DNA from: Nonomuraea guangzhouensis
GTDB lineage: Bacteria; Actinomycetota; Actinomycetes; Streptosporangiales; Streptosporangiaceae
Reading direction: 5' to 3'
Length of the DNA: 64,000 bases
NCBI RefSeq assembly: GCF_019396345.1
Contig: NZ_JAHKRM010000034.1
Span: 62,001-126,000 of the forward strand
Positions 1 to 8,695 of the stretch are shown here, one piece after another. The notes under the pieces are model-generated. The model was not told where the DNA came from. It was given only the letters and a program-made list of their open reading frames with translations, and did not search any database. Every line of letters starts with the position of its first letter. The stretch's first letter is position 1. Both the position numbers and the translations under genes were made by a program.

Positions 1-243
1 CAAGCCTTCGAGCCTTCGCTCGAAGCGCTGAAGGACTCCCACCGGGTACCTCCCTTCCTCCGTGCATATGATCGCGGCCACCGGACGCGCTCACCGCGCC
101 TGGCCTCCGCTCGTCCCACGTCGCGGGTGGTCCCGGCGCTCGTCAGCTGTCGCGCCCAGCTCCTCCGCTCCCGTGTCTTATGCGATCGTATCCGGGTTCA
201 GTACCAGCGGCTGTTCCGTGCTACTGTTTCTCCGCACCCACAA
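1..243. other. Non-coding left edge with a hairpin
   Basis: No convincing coding region is seen before the tRNA. Positions 6-25 form a perfect 8-bp stem (CTTCGAGC / GCTCGAAG) with a 4-nt loop. It could be the terminator of a gene lying left of the window. The rest of the stretch has no recognised element. Confidence 0.4.
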
Positions 244-326
244 GGGCGGGTGGCGGAACGGCAGACGCGCACGGTTCAGGTCCGTGTGTCCGAAAGGACG
301 TGAGGGTTCAAATCCCTCCTCGCCCA
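244..326 (+). tRNA. tRNA-Leu (CAG)
   Basis: A full cloverleaf can be folded. The acceptor GGGCGGG (244-250) pairs with CTCGCCC (319-325), followed by discriminator A326. The anticodon stem CACGG/CCGTG holds the loop TTCAGGT with anticodon CAG at 277-279. A long class II variable arm (TGTCC-GAAA-GGACG) lies at 287-300, and the T-arm GAGGG-TTCAAAT-CCCTC at 302-318. The long variable arm and the CAG anticodon identify a leucine tRNA. CCA is not encoded. Confidence 0.96.
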
Positions 327-494
327 CTCGGTGACAGGGGACCCATGGTCGCGACCCTCACGGGATCGCTTCCCTCGGTCCCCTCGTCGTTTACACCGGG
401 GGATGACCCCCGGACCCCCAGCATTAGACCCGCTGGGGGTTGATCTTTCTTATGAGACTTTGCTTCTTTGGCAGACCTACACTGGCGAAGAGTG

Positions 495-516
495 CCCCGG
501 TTCGCAAGAGCCGGGG
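495..516 (+). terminator. Hairpin downstream of tRNA-Leu
   Basis: CCCCGG (495-500) and CCGGGG (511-516) form a 6-bp GC stem with a 10-nt loop, followed by CTTCTTGATTTT. This is a plausible intrinsic terminator for the tRNA transcript. A second inverted repeat, GGCCGG...CCGGCC at about 542-581, is followed by a T-run. It could end either this transcript or, read on the other strand, the gene that stops at 611. Confidence 0.5.
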
Positions 517-610
517 CTTCTTGATTTTGGGAAGAGTAGGGCCGGCCGGTTGCAGATCGCTTTCGGATTGCTTTCCGGCCGGGTGTGTGTTTTTGGCCAC
601 ACTGGTGGGG

Positions 611-1624
611 CTAGGCGGCTATTGCTCGGGTGTCTAGGAGCTCGTTGAGTAGGTCGGTCAGGCTTACCATGCCGATGATCTTGCTTCCCTGTGTTACCAG
701 GGCTAGGTGGGCGTGGGCCTCCTGCAGTGCTGTTACCGCTTCGGGGGCTTGGGTTACGCAGGGCAGCTTGGGGACTGGGCGGGCCAGGTCTGCCGCTGTG
801 CGGTCGGGGTGGACCAGGGCGTCTCGGGCGTGGAGGACGCCTTGTACGTCGTCTGTAGCGCCTACCAGGAGCCTTAGGTGGCCGCTCTCCGCTGCTGCTT
901 GTCTGATCTCTTTGGCGTTGGCCGATGGTGGGACGGTGACGAAACGGTCTACCGGGACCATGAGGCGTTCTATGCCTTCTGCCTGTAGGCGTAGGGCTCT
1001 TGTGAGTAGGTCGTGTTCTTCTCTGTCCAGGAGGCCCATGCGGCCTGATTCGCCTACCAGCATGGCTAGCTGGCGGGGGGTTCTTGTTGTGGCCAGTTCG
1101 TCTCTTGGGCTTACGCCGAAGAGGCGGAGGATCACGTTGGTCAGGCCGTTGAGGGTCGAGAGCAGAGGGCGCATCAGCCAGGTGAAGCTGCGGAAGGGCA
1201 GCGTCAGGAGGAGGGCCGCTCGTTCTGGGTGAGTCAGTGCCCAGGACTTGGGGGCCATTTCGCCTACCACCATGTGGAGGAAGGTGACCAAGGCCAGGGC
1301 GATGGTCAGGGCGATTGGCATGCGCATCGACTCTGGGATGCCTACCGCGGCGAAGACCGGTTCCAGGAAGTGTTCGATCGCCGGCTCTGTTACCTGGCCC
1401 AGGCCCAGTGTGCAGAGGGTGATGCCCAGTTGGGCGCCGGCCAGCATCAGGGAGAGGCGTCGGCCGCCGCCTACCGCTGACTTCGCGGCGATGCGGACCA
1501 GGCGGTTGCCGTTGGCGGCCATCTCCTCCAGGCGGTGGCGCTTGGCGGAGACGAAGGCGAACTCCGCTGCCACGAACAGGGCGTTCAGTAGCAGGAGGAC
1601 CAGGCTGATCAGGATCATCGTCAT
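611..1624 (-). CDS. CNNM/CBS-domain membrane protein (short form, 337 aa)
   Basis: This is a member of the CNNM (DUF21) plus CBS-pair family (HlyC/CorC, YhdP/YtfL type), linked in other bacteria to Mg2+/cation efflux; the substrate here is unknown. The N-terminal ~190 residues hold hydrophobic segments and the family signature LMLAGAQLGITLCTLGLG. A CBS pair follows at about 210-330. The C-terminal CorC/HlyC domain of the longer paralogue is absent. The ATG at 1624 overlaps the TGA of the upstream paralogue (ATGA), so the two are translationally coupled. The 3' half uses many A-ending codons (CTA, GTA, ACA, GGA, CGA, ATA), unlike its neighbours. Confidence 0.88.
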   Translation of the reverse strand: MTMILISLVLLLLNALFVAAEFAFVSAKRHRLEEMAANGNRLVRIAAKSAVGGGRRLSLMLAGAQLGITLCTLGLGQVTEPAIEHFLEPVFAAVGIPESMRMPIALTIALALVTFLHMVVGEMAPKSWALTHPERAALLLTLPFRSFTWLMRPLLSTLNGLTNVILRLFGVSPRDELATTRTPRQLAMLVGESGRMGLLDREEHDLLTRALRLQAEGIERLMVPVDRFVTVPPSANAKEIRQAAAESGHLRLLVGATDDVQGVLHARDALVHPDRTAADLARPVPKLPCVTQAPEAVTALQEAHAHLALVTQGSKIIGMVSLTDLLNELLDTRAIAA

Positions 1625-2970
1625 CGGGTCGCCTCCGCGTGCTGGACCGGTGCGAGTCGTACTCTTTCGGGCACGCGGCGGTTGAGTGACAGGACGGTGA
1701 GTTCGGCCAGGTGCTCCTCCTGGTCGTCCTCGGTGAACGGGTCCATTTCCGGAATGACGGGCACGGTCACGGTGTCGCCAAGGTCGGGCATGCGGCCCAG
1801 TTTGGCGAGGACCAGGCCGGCGAGCGTGTCGTAGTCGTCGCTCTCGGGCAGTGAGACGCCGGTGGCCCGCTCGACCTCGTCGAGCCTGAGCCGGCCCGGC
1901 ACCTCCCAGATGCCGCCCGGCTGCTCGACGGCGCCGTCGGGCTCCGGGTCGTTCTCGTCGATGAGCTCGCCGACCAGCTCCTCCGCCAGGTCCTCGACGG
2001 TGATGACGCCGGCCAGGCCGCCGTACTCGTCGATGACGCAGACGAGGTCGTCCTTGGACGAGCGCATCTCGTTCAGTACGGCGGGCAGCGGCAGCGAGTC
2101 GGGCACCAGCACCGCGGGGTGGGTGATGCCGATGATCGGGCCGTCGTCGAGACCGGAGGTGATCAGCTCGCGCACGCCCGTCACGCCCACCACGTCGCCG
2201 TCGGCGCCGAGCACCGGGTAGCGGGAGTGGCCGCACTCGCGGATGACCTCCACGAGGTCGGAGACCGGCTGCGAGTCGCGGACCACGACCACGCGCGGGC
2301 GCGGGACCATGATCTCCTCCGCGGTGCGGTCGCCGAACTCCAGCGCCCGCTCCAGCAGCTCCGACAGGCGCGGGGGCAGCTCGCCCGCGAGGGTGGACTC
2401 GGCGATGATCCGCGAGAGCTCCTCGGGGGTCGCGCCGTGCTCCACCTCCTCGACGGGCTCGATGCCGACCCGCCTGAGCAGGCCCGTGGCCGCCGAGTCG
2501 AACAGCCGGACCACCGGGCCGACCACGGCGAGGTAGGCCAGCGTCGATCCGGCGAGGAACTTGGCGACGGGCTCCGGACGGGCGATGCCGAGATTCTTGG
2601 GCGCCAACTCGCCGAAGACCATCTGTACGACGGTCGCGACGAACACCCCGATGGCCACGGACAGGCCGGTGACCACCCCCTCGGGCAGACCGGTGTCCGT
2701 CAGCCATGGGCCGACGATCGTCGCGATGGCGGGCTCGGCCAGGAACCCGACCAGCAGCGCGGTGACGGTGATGCCGAGCTGCGCGCCGGAGAGCATGAAG
2801 GAGAGGCGGGAGGTTACCTGGAGCGCCTTCTCCGCGGCCGGATCGCCGGCGGCGGCCTGCTCACGCAGGAGGCCCCGGTCGGCGGCCACGAAGGCGAACT
2901 CCTGCGCGACGAAGTAGCCGGTCGCGGCAGTGAGCAGGAAGAGGGCCAACAGCCCGAGATACGCGCTCAC
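1621..2970 (-). CDS. CNNM/CBS/CorC-HlyC membrane protein (449 aa)
   Basis: This is the full-length CNNM transporter-like protein. A four-helix CNNM domain spans roughly 1-200 (signatures YFVAQEFAFVAADR and FMLSGAQLGITVTALLVG). A CBS pair follows at about 215-340, with the family motif VIDEYGGLAGVITVEDL. A C-terminal CorC/HlyC transporter-associated domain occupies about 355-430. It is first in a two-gene operon with the shorter paralogue at 611-1624. Such tandem pairs are common in actinobacteria and may form heteromers (inference). Cation or Mg2+ homeostasis is the family expectation, not shown here. Confidence 0.9.
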   Translation of the reverse strand: MSAYLGLLALFLLTAATGYFVAQEFAFVAADRGLLREQAAAGDPAAEKALQVTSRLSFMLSGAQLGITVTALLVGFLAEPAIATIVGPWLTDTGLPEGVVTGLSVAIGVFVATVVQMVFGELAPKNLGIARPEPVAKFLAGSTLAYLAVVGPVVRLFDSAATGLLRRVGIEPVEEVEHGATPEELSRIIAESTLAGELPPRLSELLERALEFGDRTAEEIMVPRPRVVVVRDSQPVSDLVEVIRECGHSRYPVLGADGDVVGVTGVRELITSGLDDGPIIGITHPAVLVPDSLPLPAVLNEMRSSKDDLVCVIDEYGGLAGVITVEDLAEELVGELIDENDPEPDGAVEQPGGIWEVPGRLRLDEVERATGVSLPESDDYDTLAGLVLAKLGRMPDLGDTVTVPVIPEMDPFTEDDQEEHLAELTVLSLNRRVPERVRLAPVQHAEATR

Positions 2971-3230
2971 CGTGGTGAGCTCCGAAAAAATGAGGTCTCA
3001 GGGGATCCCGTGCGTGTGCACGGGCGAATATTCCATGGGTCCGGGGCGGACACGATCATCCCTTCGATGGCGGAAGTCCATAAACCGTAACGATGGGGTT
3101 GGCAGCAATGTTTCCGAAGTGACGCTCCGCTAGTTCTGCGTACTTTTCCGTGGGAAAACCTTGGTGAGACGTCTTCACTGGTGGGGGGTTGGACGTAGCG
3201 TCTATGACAACCGAAGGGGAAAGAGGTCAA

Positions 3231-4508
3231 GTGTCTGAGGAAGACCGGACGCGAGCCATGCGCTCGCCGGGCGATGGCCGCCCGCTGCCCGGCAGGAACG
3301 ACGGCGGCGCGCGCTCAGGTGGTGCTCCCGCGCATCGGATCCCGTCGGCGCAGCAGGTTCCGCCGACGGCTAAGCAGGCGCCGCCGGCGAATCTGCCCGC
3401 CGAGCCGGTCTCCGACGCGCCTCGGGCCGGCAGCTCGCGCGTGTACGGCCGGCAGCGCTCAGGCGGCAGCCCGATCAAGCCGTTCAAGCCCAAATCGGAG
3501 CCGACCCCGTCCGACCCGTCCGGCCCGTCGGGTCCCAAGCCGCCGCGCAGGCGGATCAAGGGCCGGACCATACTGACGATCGTCGCCGCCGTGGTGGCGC
3601 TGCTGCTCGTGGCGGGCGTCGGCATGTTCTTCTGGATCGACTCGCGGCTGACCGGGATCCCCGGCGTGCTCAACGACTACACGGGCCGTCCCGCCGACAC
3701 TCCGGGCACCAACTGGCTGCTCGTCGGCTCCGACAGCCGCAAGGGCCTGTCGGCGGCCGACCGCAAGAAGCTCGCCACCGGCCGCGCGGCCGGCCAGCGG
3801 ACCGACTCGATGATGCTGCTGCACATCCCGGCGGGCAGTGACAAGCCGACCCTGGTCAGCCTGCCGCGTGACTCGGCGGTCACCATCCCCGGCAAGGGCC
3901 GCAACAAGCTCAACGCCGCCTACGCCATCGGCGGCCCCAAGCTGCTGGCCCAGACGGTCGAGACCGTCACCGGGGTGCACGTCGACCACTACATGGAGAT
4001 CGGCTTCGCCGGGTTCGTGGACATCGTCGACGCGGTCGGCGGCGTCGAGATCAACGTCCGGGCCGCGGTCGACGACCCCAAGGCCGGGTTGAAGCTCAAG
4101 AAGGGGGTTCAGACGCTGACCGGCGGCCAGGCGCTCGGCTACGTCCGTACCCGTAAGGGCGGCGCGCTGCCCGACTTCGAGCGGACCAAGCGCCAGCGCC
4201 AGTTCCTCGGCGCGGTCGTCAAGAAGGCGGCCAGCCCCGGCGTGCTGATCAACCCGTTCACCTCGATCCCGCTGGCCATGAGCGCCACCGACGCGGTCGC
4301 CGTCGACGAGGACACGGGCGCGTTCGACATGCTGTCGCTGGGCCTGGCCATGGGCGACAGCCCGGTGACCACGGTCGTGCCGTTCGGCGGCAACGAGATC
4401 GCGGGCGGCGGCAGCGCGGTCAAGTGGGACAAGGAGAAGGCCCTGGCCCTGTTCAACGCGCTCAAGGAGGACAAGCCGGTGCCGCAGAACATCATCGACG
4501 CCGGCTGA
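3231..4508 (+). CDS. LCP (LytR-CpsA-Psr) family cell-wall ligase
   Basis: This is a phosphotransferase that attaches secondary wall polymers to peptidoglycan, acting outside the membrane. The protein has a Pro/Ser-rich cytoplasmic N-terminus (about 1-110), one membrane segment (about 113-136) and an extracellular LCP domain. LCP motifs visible are NWLLVGSDSRKG, RTDSMMLLHIP and LVSLPRDSAVTIPG, whose Asp and Arg residues bind the polyprenyl pyrophosphate. The GTG at 3231 is chosen because GGGGAAAGAGG ends 4 nt before it. An upstream in-frame start at 3204 lacks such a site. The gene converges on the GPP34 gene across a strong hairpin. Confidence 0.9.
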   Translation: MSEEDRTRAMRSPGDGRPLPGRNDGGARSGGAPAHRIPSAQQVPPTAKQAPPANLPAEPVSDAPRAGSSRVYGRQRSGGSPIKPFKPKSEPTPSDPSGPSGPKPPRRRIKGRTILTIVAAVVALLLVAGVGMFFWIDSRLTGIPGVLNDYTGRPADTPGTNWLLVGSDSRKGLSAADRKKLATGRAAGQRTDSMMLLHIPAGSDKPTLVSLPRDSAVTIPGKGRNKLNAAYAIGGPKLLAQTVETVTGVHVDHYMEIGFAGFVDIVDAVGGVEINVRAAVDDPKAGLKLKKGVQTLTGGQALGYVRTRKGGALPDFERTKRQRQFLGAVVKKAASPGVLINPFTSIPLAMSATDAVAVDEDTGAFDMLSLGLAMGDSPVTTVVPFGGNEIAGGGSAVKWDKEKALALFNALKEDKPVPQNIIDAG

Positions 4509-4520
4509 CCCCCGCCGCTG

Positions 4521-4556
4521 TGAAAGGTCCGGTACGTCCACGTACCGGACCTTTCA
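4521..4556. terminator. Bidirectional terminator hairpin between convergent genes
   Basis: TGAAAGGTCCGGTACG (4521-4536) is perfectly complementary to 4541-4556, giving a 16-bp stem with a 4-nt loop. With no long T-run it fits the strong-hairpin terminators of actinomycetes. It serves the LCP gene ending at 4508. On the minus strand, the stop codon of the GPP34 gene (4554-4556) lies inside the base of the stem. Confidence 0.85.
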
Positions 4557-5207
4557 GTTACCTGAGGAGATGGCGCCCATGGCGGCGGTCGAGGCGGCGA
4601 TGACGACGACCGAGTTGATCGCGGCGATCGTCTTGGCCACCGCGTCGCCCGCCCACTCGCCCTCGGCGATCTCCTTGACGCGCTTCCTGCTCGCCCCGGG
4701 GAACGCCTTGCGGTCGAGCTTGGCCGCGTACATGACGGCGATGAGCACCGCGGTGCGCGCGTCGGGCTCCGCGCCCGCCAGCACGTCGCCCACGCGCTGC
4801 CTGACCTCCGCCTCGACGCGGCCGTCGGCCTCCGGCCAGCGGGTGGTGGGGAAGACGCCGAGCACCTTGCCGCGCTCCTCGGTCAGCACGCCCGACTCGG
4901 CGAGCCGGGTCAGCAGGCGCCTGCGCAGCTTGGTGGAGTGGAGCCTCTGGACCCACCAGTCGGGCCTGCGCTCCTTGCCCTCCGCCGCGATGCGGGCCAG
5001 CGTCGCGTCGAGCTCGTCGTCGCCCAGCGGGGTGGCGCTCACGACCGACACCTTCTTGCCGGACAGGGCCACCCGTTCGTTCACCGCCAGCTCCGCCAGG
5101 ATCGCGCCGCCAAGGGCCGGATCGAGCTGGGTGGCGCTGATCAGCTGCTTGCCCTCCTCCTCGCTGTAGGCGAGTAAGAGCAGTTCCTCCGCGATCGTGA
5201 CACTCAT
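4554..5207 (-). CDS. GPP34 (Golgi phosphoprotein 3-like) family protein
   Basis: This 217-aa protein resembles the GPP34/Vps74 family, whose eukaryotic members bind phosphatidylinositol-4-phosphate. Actinobacterial homologues are soluble or peripheral proteins of unknown role. The typical start (TIAEELLLLAYSEEEGK) and the all-helical pattern with ATRWPEADGR-like segments are visible. The C-terminal 40 residues are Ala/Val-rich and could be amphipathic. The gene is divergent from the TenA gene with a very short spacer, so the two promoters must overlap. Streptomycetes typically carry many GPP34 paralogues. Confidence 0.85.
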   Translation of the reverse strand: MSVTIAEELLLLAYSEEEGKQLISATQLDPALGGAILAELAVNERVALSGKKVSVVSATPLGDDELDATLARIAAEGKERRPDWWVQRLHSTKLRRRLLTRLAESGVLTEERGKVLGVFPTTRWPEADGRVEAEVRQRVGDVLAGAEPDARTAVLIAVMYAAKLDRKAFPGASRKRVKEIAEGEWAGDAVAKTIAAINSVVVIAASTAAMGAISSGN

Positions 5208-5230
5208 TCTTTGACACTAACGTGCCGTTC

Positions 5231-5836
5231 ATGGGTATCTCGGAGAAGCTGCACGCGGTGGGGCGTCCCCTCCTCGACGCGCAGCTCGCGCATCCCACCG
5301 TGGTGGGCATCGGGCGCGGTGATCTGGCGGAGCCGGTGTTCCGGTCGTGGCTGGAGCAGGACTATCTGTTCCTGCTGGACTACGTGCGGGTGTTCGCGCG
5401 GTTGGCCTGGCAGGCGCCGGCCGCGCATCTGGGCGACCTCGTGGACCTGGCGCACACCACCTTCCACGACGAGCTGAGCCTGCACCGGGAGCTGTCGGCG
5501 CCGTTCGGGGCGGACCTCGAGAACGCGCGGAAGGGGCCGGCGTGCGCGGCCTACACGGCGTTCCTGCTGGAGTCGGCCGCCGATTACGGCGAAGGACTGG
5601 CGGCGCTTTATCCGTGTATGTGGGGATATTCAGAGCTTGGTCGGCTGCTGGCGGAGAATCTGCCCGCCGAGCCGCGCTACCGCAGGTGGGTGGAGACGTA
5701 CGCCGATCCCGGTTTCGCGGCGCTGACCGTGCGGATCGGCCAGATGATCGACGAGGCCGGGCCAGAGCCCGCGCGCGCCGAGGCGCTCTTCGCCGAGGGC
5801 ATGGCGCACGAGCTGGCGTTCTGGGACGTGCCGTAG
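5231..5836 (+). CDS. TenA family protein (thiaminase II-like)
   Basis: TenA proteins hydrolyse aminopyrimidines in thiamine salvage. This protein of about 201 aa is all-helical and shows family features: an acidic pair in the second helix (WLEQDYLFLLDYVR), the HDELSLH segment, and a late AEGMAHELAFWDVP helix that carries the catalytic Glu in the family. The catalytic Cys found in classical TenA is not obvious in the usual place, so this may be the TenA_E-type variant. ATG 5231 is preferred because TAACGT at 5218-5223 fits a -10 box for a leaderless mRNA; a GTG at 5222 is possible. A TPP-riboswitch permease lies 3.4 kb downstream. Confidence 0.82.
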   Translation: MGISEKLHAVGRPLLDAQLAHPTVVGIGRGDLAEPVFRSWLEQDYLFLLDYVRVFARLAWQAPAAHLGDLVDLAHTTFHDELSLHRELSAPFGADLENARKGPACAAYTAFLLESAADYGEGLAALYPCMWGYSELGRLLAENLPAEPRYRRWVETYADPGFAALTVRIGQMIDEAGPEPARAEALFAEGMAHELAFWDVP

Positions 5837-5879
5837 TCGTCCACAGGCTGTGGACGACGACGGCACGTACCCTGGTGGC

Positions 5880-6758
5880 ATGCCGGAACTCCCCGAAGTG
5901 GAATCGCTCGCCGGTTTCCTGCGCGAGCGGGCGGTCGGCCGTACGGTCCTGGGTGTCGACGTGGTCGCCTTCTCGGCGCTCAAGACCTTCGACCCGCCGG
6001 TCACCGCGCTCGGCGGGCTGACCATCACGGGCGTGGCGCGGCACGGCAAGTTCCTCGACCTCGACTGCGACGGGCTGCACCTGGTCATCCACCTGGCCCG
6101 CGCGGGGTGGCTGCGCTGGCGCGAGGACCTCTCGGGCGCGAAGCCGGTCAGGCCGGGCAAGGGCCCGCTCGCGGCAAGGGTACGGTTGGCGCCCGACGAC
6201 GAGGGGCTGGCGCCCGGGTTCGAGCTGACCGAGGCGGGAACGCAGAAGCGCCTCGCCATCTATGTCACGAAAAATCCGGATGACGTGCCGGGTGTTGCCG
6301 CCCTCGGCCCCGACCCCCTCGACGACGCCTTCACCGTGGCCGCGCTCAAGGCCATCCTGGGCGGCAGCCGCACCCAGGTGAAGGGTTTGCTGCGCGACCA
6401 GAAGGTCATCGCGGGGATCGGCAACGCCTACTCCGACGAAGTGCTGCACGCGGCCAAGATGTCCCCGTTCAAGATCGCCGCAACGCTTACCGACGACCAG
6501 ATCGCCGACCTGCACGAGGCCATCGTCACCACGCTGCGCGAGGCGATGGAGCGGGCGCACGGCCTGGCCGCCAAGGACCTCAAGGCGGAGAAGAAGTCCG
6601 GCCTGCGTGTGCACAACCGCGCCGGCCAGCCCTGCGACGTCTGCGGCGACACGATCCGCGAGGTGTCCTTCGCGGACTCCTCGCTCCAGTACTGCCCCAC
6701 CTGCCAGACAGGCGGCAAGCCGCTCGCCGACCGCCGCCTGTCCCGCCTGCTGAAGTAA
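5880..6758 (+). CDS. Fpg/Nei family DNA glycosylase
   Basis: This is a base-excision repair glycosylase/AP lyase of the formamidopyrimidine/endonuclease VIII family, 292 aa. The mature N-terminus MPELPEVE gives the catalytic Pro2 and Glu3. A basic GKFLDLD loop follows, then the helix-two-turn-helix core (DQKVIAGIGNAYSDEVLH). The C-terminal zinc finger is intact, with CDVC and CPTC pairs near residues 255-280. The divergent central strand (IHLARAGWLRW instead of the usual HLGMTG) matches an actinobacterial subgroup with reduced or altered specificity. Start 5880 is fixed by the family N-terminus. TACCCT lies 8 nt before it, so the message may be leaderless. Confidence 0.92.
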   Translation: MPELPEVESLAGFLRERAVGRTVLGVDVVAFSALKTFDPPVTALGGLTITGVARHGKFLDLDCDGLHLVIHLARAGWLRWREDLSGAKPVRPGKGPLAARVRLAPDDEGLAPGFELTEAGTQKRLAIYVTKNPDDVPGVAALGPDPLDDAFTVAALKAILGGSRTQVKGLLRDQKVIAGIGNAYSDEVLHAAKMSPFKIAATLTDDQIADLHEAIVTTLREAMERAHGLAAKDLKAEKKSGLRVHNRAGQPCDVCGDTIREVSFADSSLQYCPTCQTGGKPLADRRLSRLLK

Positions 6759-6762
6759 GCCT

Positions 6763-8184
6763 TCACGCCCTGACGGCGACGGGCTCCTCGGCCTCTCCTG
6801 GCTGGCCGGTGGGGGCGGCCGGGCGGCGGCGGAGGCCGGTGGCGATGACGATCGCGGCGACCGCTGTGGCGGCCACCGGCACCAGCAACGCCGTCCTGAT
6901 GGCCGACAGCCCGGCCTCGGCGGAGGTCGCGCCGCCGAGCGCCGCCACGCTGACGGCCGTGACCATCGACAGCCCGAGCGCCGCGCCGAACTGGAAGGCG
7001 GTGTTCAGCAACCCGCCGGCCAGCCCCTGCTCGTCCTCCGCGATGCCCTCCGTCGCGACGATCGTGAGCGGGCCGTACACGAAGGCGAACATCAGCCCGA
7101 TCATCAGCATCGACGGCAGCATGGCCGCGTACGACCAGTCCATCCCGACCCCCACGAACAGGCCGTAAGCCGCCAGTCCGGACAGCAGGCCGCCGAAGAT
7201 CACCCGGGCGTTGCCGTACCTCTGCACCAGCCAGGGGGTCAGGGTGGGCGCGAGCACCACGTCGGCGGCGGCGGCGAGCAGGGCCAGGCCGGTCTGGACG
7301 GTGGACCAGCCGCGCAGCTCCTGCAGGTACAGCGTGATGAGGAACTGGAAGCCGAAGAACGACGCCGTGAGCAGCAGCGCCGTCAGGTTGGCGCGCACCA
7401 GGGGTGCGGAGCGCAGGACGCCGAGGCGGACGAGGGGCGTGGCCGCCCGCCGTTCGATCGCCACGAACGCCGCCAGCAGCGCCGCGCCGCCCGCGAACGC
7501 GCCGACGGTCCAGCCAGGGCCATCGGCGGGGTGCTCCAGCCGTACGAGGCCGTAGACCAGCAGCGTCATCGCGCCGGTGATGGTCGCCGCGCCCGCCAGA
7601 TCGACGCCGCCGGCGGGCCGGGGCGCGCGCTGCTCCTTCAGCACCGGGACGGCGATGATCAGGATCGCCAACGACAGGATGACGGGCGCGAAGAAGACCC
7701 AGCGCCAGCCGATCGAGGCCAGCAGGCCACCGATCACCAGCCCGAGCGCGAATCCGGCCGCGGCCGTCCCCGCGTACACGAGCAGCGCGCGGTTGCGCAG
7801 CCTGCCCTCGGGGAAGCTGGTGGTGATCAGCGACAGTCCAGCGGGCATCATGAACGCGGCCGCGACACCGGTGAGGAACCTGGCGACCAGCAGCACCCAC
7901 CCCTCGGTCGCGAACCCGCCCAGTCCGGAGAACACCACGAACACGCCGAGCCAGAACAGGAACATCCTGCGCCTGCCCAGCAGGTCGGCCGCCCGGCCGC
8001 CGAGCAGGATGAAACCGCCACAGCCCAGGACGTAGGCGCTCACCACCCCGCTCAGCATGCCCGTGGACAGCCCCAGATCCGCCCTGATCGACGGCAGGGC
8101 CACGTTCAGCATGGCCACGTCGGTGCCCTCGATGAAGACGGCTCCGCACAGCACGATCAACATGCCCCAAGCGCGTTTGGACAT
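6763..8184 (-). CDS. MFS multidrug exporter (DHA2/EmrB-QacA type)
   Basis: This is a proton-driven drug/metabolite exporter in the cytoplasmic membrane, 473 aa, with about 14 hydrophobic segments. Motif A-like GGRAADLLGRRRMFL is seen after helix 2, and TDVAMLNVALPSIRADL in helix 1 is typical of DHA2 members. ATG 8184 is preferred over an upstream ATG at 8211 because GGGGGTTGATC precedes it. The gene is divergent from an HxlR regulator, which probably controls it. It converges with the glycosylase gene with a 4-bp gap. The substrate cannot be read from the sequence. Confidence 0.9.
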   Translation of the reverse strand: MSKRAWGMLIVLCGAVFIEGTDVAMLNVALPSIRADLGLSTGMLSGVVSAYVLGCGGFILLGGRAADLLGRRRMFLFWLGVFVVFSGLGGFATEGWVLLVARFLTGVAAAFMMPAGLSLITTSFPEGRLRNRALLVYAGTAAAGFALGLVIGGLLASIGWRWVFFAPVILSLAILIIAVPVLKEQRAPRPAGGVDLAGAATITGAMTLLVYGLVRLEHPADGPGWTVGAFAGGAALLAAFVAIERRAATPLVRLGVLRSAPLVRANLTALLLTASFFGFQFLITLYLQELRGWSTVQTGLALLAAAADVVLAPTLTPWLVQRYGNARVIFGGLLSGLAAYGLFVGVGMDWSYAAMLPSMLMIGLMFAFVYGPLTIVATEGIAEDEQGLAGGLLNTAFQFGAALGLSMVTAVSVAALGGATSAEAGLSAIRTALLVPVAATAVAAIVIATGLRRRPAAPTGQPGEAEEPVAVRA

Positions 8185-8195
8185 GATCAACCCCC

Positions 8196-8231
8196 GGTTA
8201 CTTATCGGCATCTCGGTTATCTCTTGTAACC
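8196..8231. promoter_or_regulatory. Candidate HxlR operator between MFS and regulator genes
   Basis: GGTTA (8215-8219) and TAACC (8227-8231) form an inverted repeat with a 7-nt spacer. Further GGTTAC copies lie at 8196-8201 and, inside the regulator gene, at 8287-8292. The position between divergent genes suggests binding by the HxlR protein. This is inference from pattern and position. Confidence 0.45.
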
Positions 8232-8260
8232 GTGAAAATCATCCGGCAGCATGAGATCCC

Positions 8261-8695
8261 ATGGAAGACGGCACTTCTAAGTCACCCGGTTACTGCGAGA
8301 GCACCGTGGACGACGACTACGACGTGCGGCAGTGGGACACCAGGGAGGACTGCGAGGTCCGGCAGATACTCGACCGCGTCGCCGACAAGTGGTCGCTGCT
8401 GGTCATCGCGCTGCTCGACTGCCAGAGCCTGCGCTTCACCCAGTTGCGCCGCGAGATCGACGGCGTCAGCCAGCGGATGCTCAGTGTGACCCTGCGTCAC
8501 CTGGAGCGGGACGGCCTGGTCAGCCGTACGGTCCATCCCGTGGTGCCCCCACGGGTCGACTACGCGCTCACGCCGCTCGGCCGGACCCTGCACCAGACGA
8601 TCAAGAGCCTGGTCACCTGGACCGAGGAGCACCAGCAGGAGATCGCCCAGGCCCGTGCCGCCTACGACGAGCGACGCGAGATGATGGAGGCATGA
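8261..8695 (+). CDS. HxlR family transcriptional regulator
   Basis: This 144-aa winged-helix regulator has the HxlR core: CEVRQILDRVADKWSLLVI, then RFTQLRREIDGVSQRML (recognition region), then LRHLERDGLVSR. The N-terminal 25 residues are acidic and contain a Cys at position 12 and another at about 30 (DCEV); Cys residues here sense redox or electrophiles in some relatives. The gene is divergent from the MFS exporter and overlaps the rhodanese gene by ATGA. The layout suggests a stress-responsive exporter and sulfur-transfer unit. Confidence 0.9.
   Translation: MEDGTSKSPGYCESTVDDDYDVRQWDTREDCEVRQILDRVADKWSLLVIALLDCQSLRFTQLRREIDGVSQRMLSVTLRHLERDGLVSRTVHPVVPPRVDYALTPLGRTLHQTIKSLVTWTEEHQQEIAQARAAYDERREMMEA

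Noticed and set aside
62..334. Open frames over the tRNA region
   Set aside because: They run through a well-folded tRNA-Leu and have no ribosome site or family match.
1625..2707. Upstream part of a 698-aa minus frame (611-2707)
   Set aside because: It is the out-of-frame shadow of the 449-aa CNNM gene. The Arg/Gly-rich translation has no family features, and the real start is ATG 1624.
3164..3178. Palindrome GTGAGACGTCTTCAC upstream of the LCP gene as an operator
   Set aside because: Only the inner AGACGTCT is perfectly symmetric. This is too short to support a site without other evidence.
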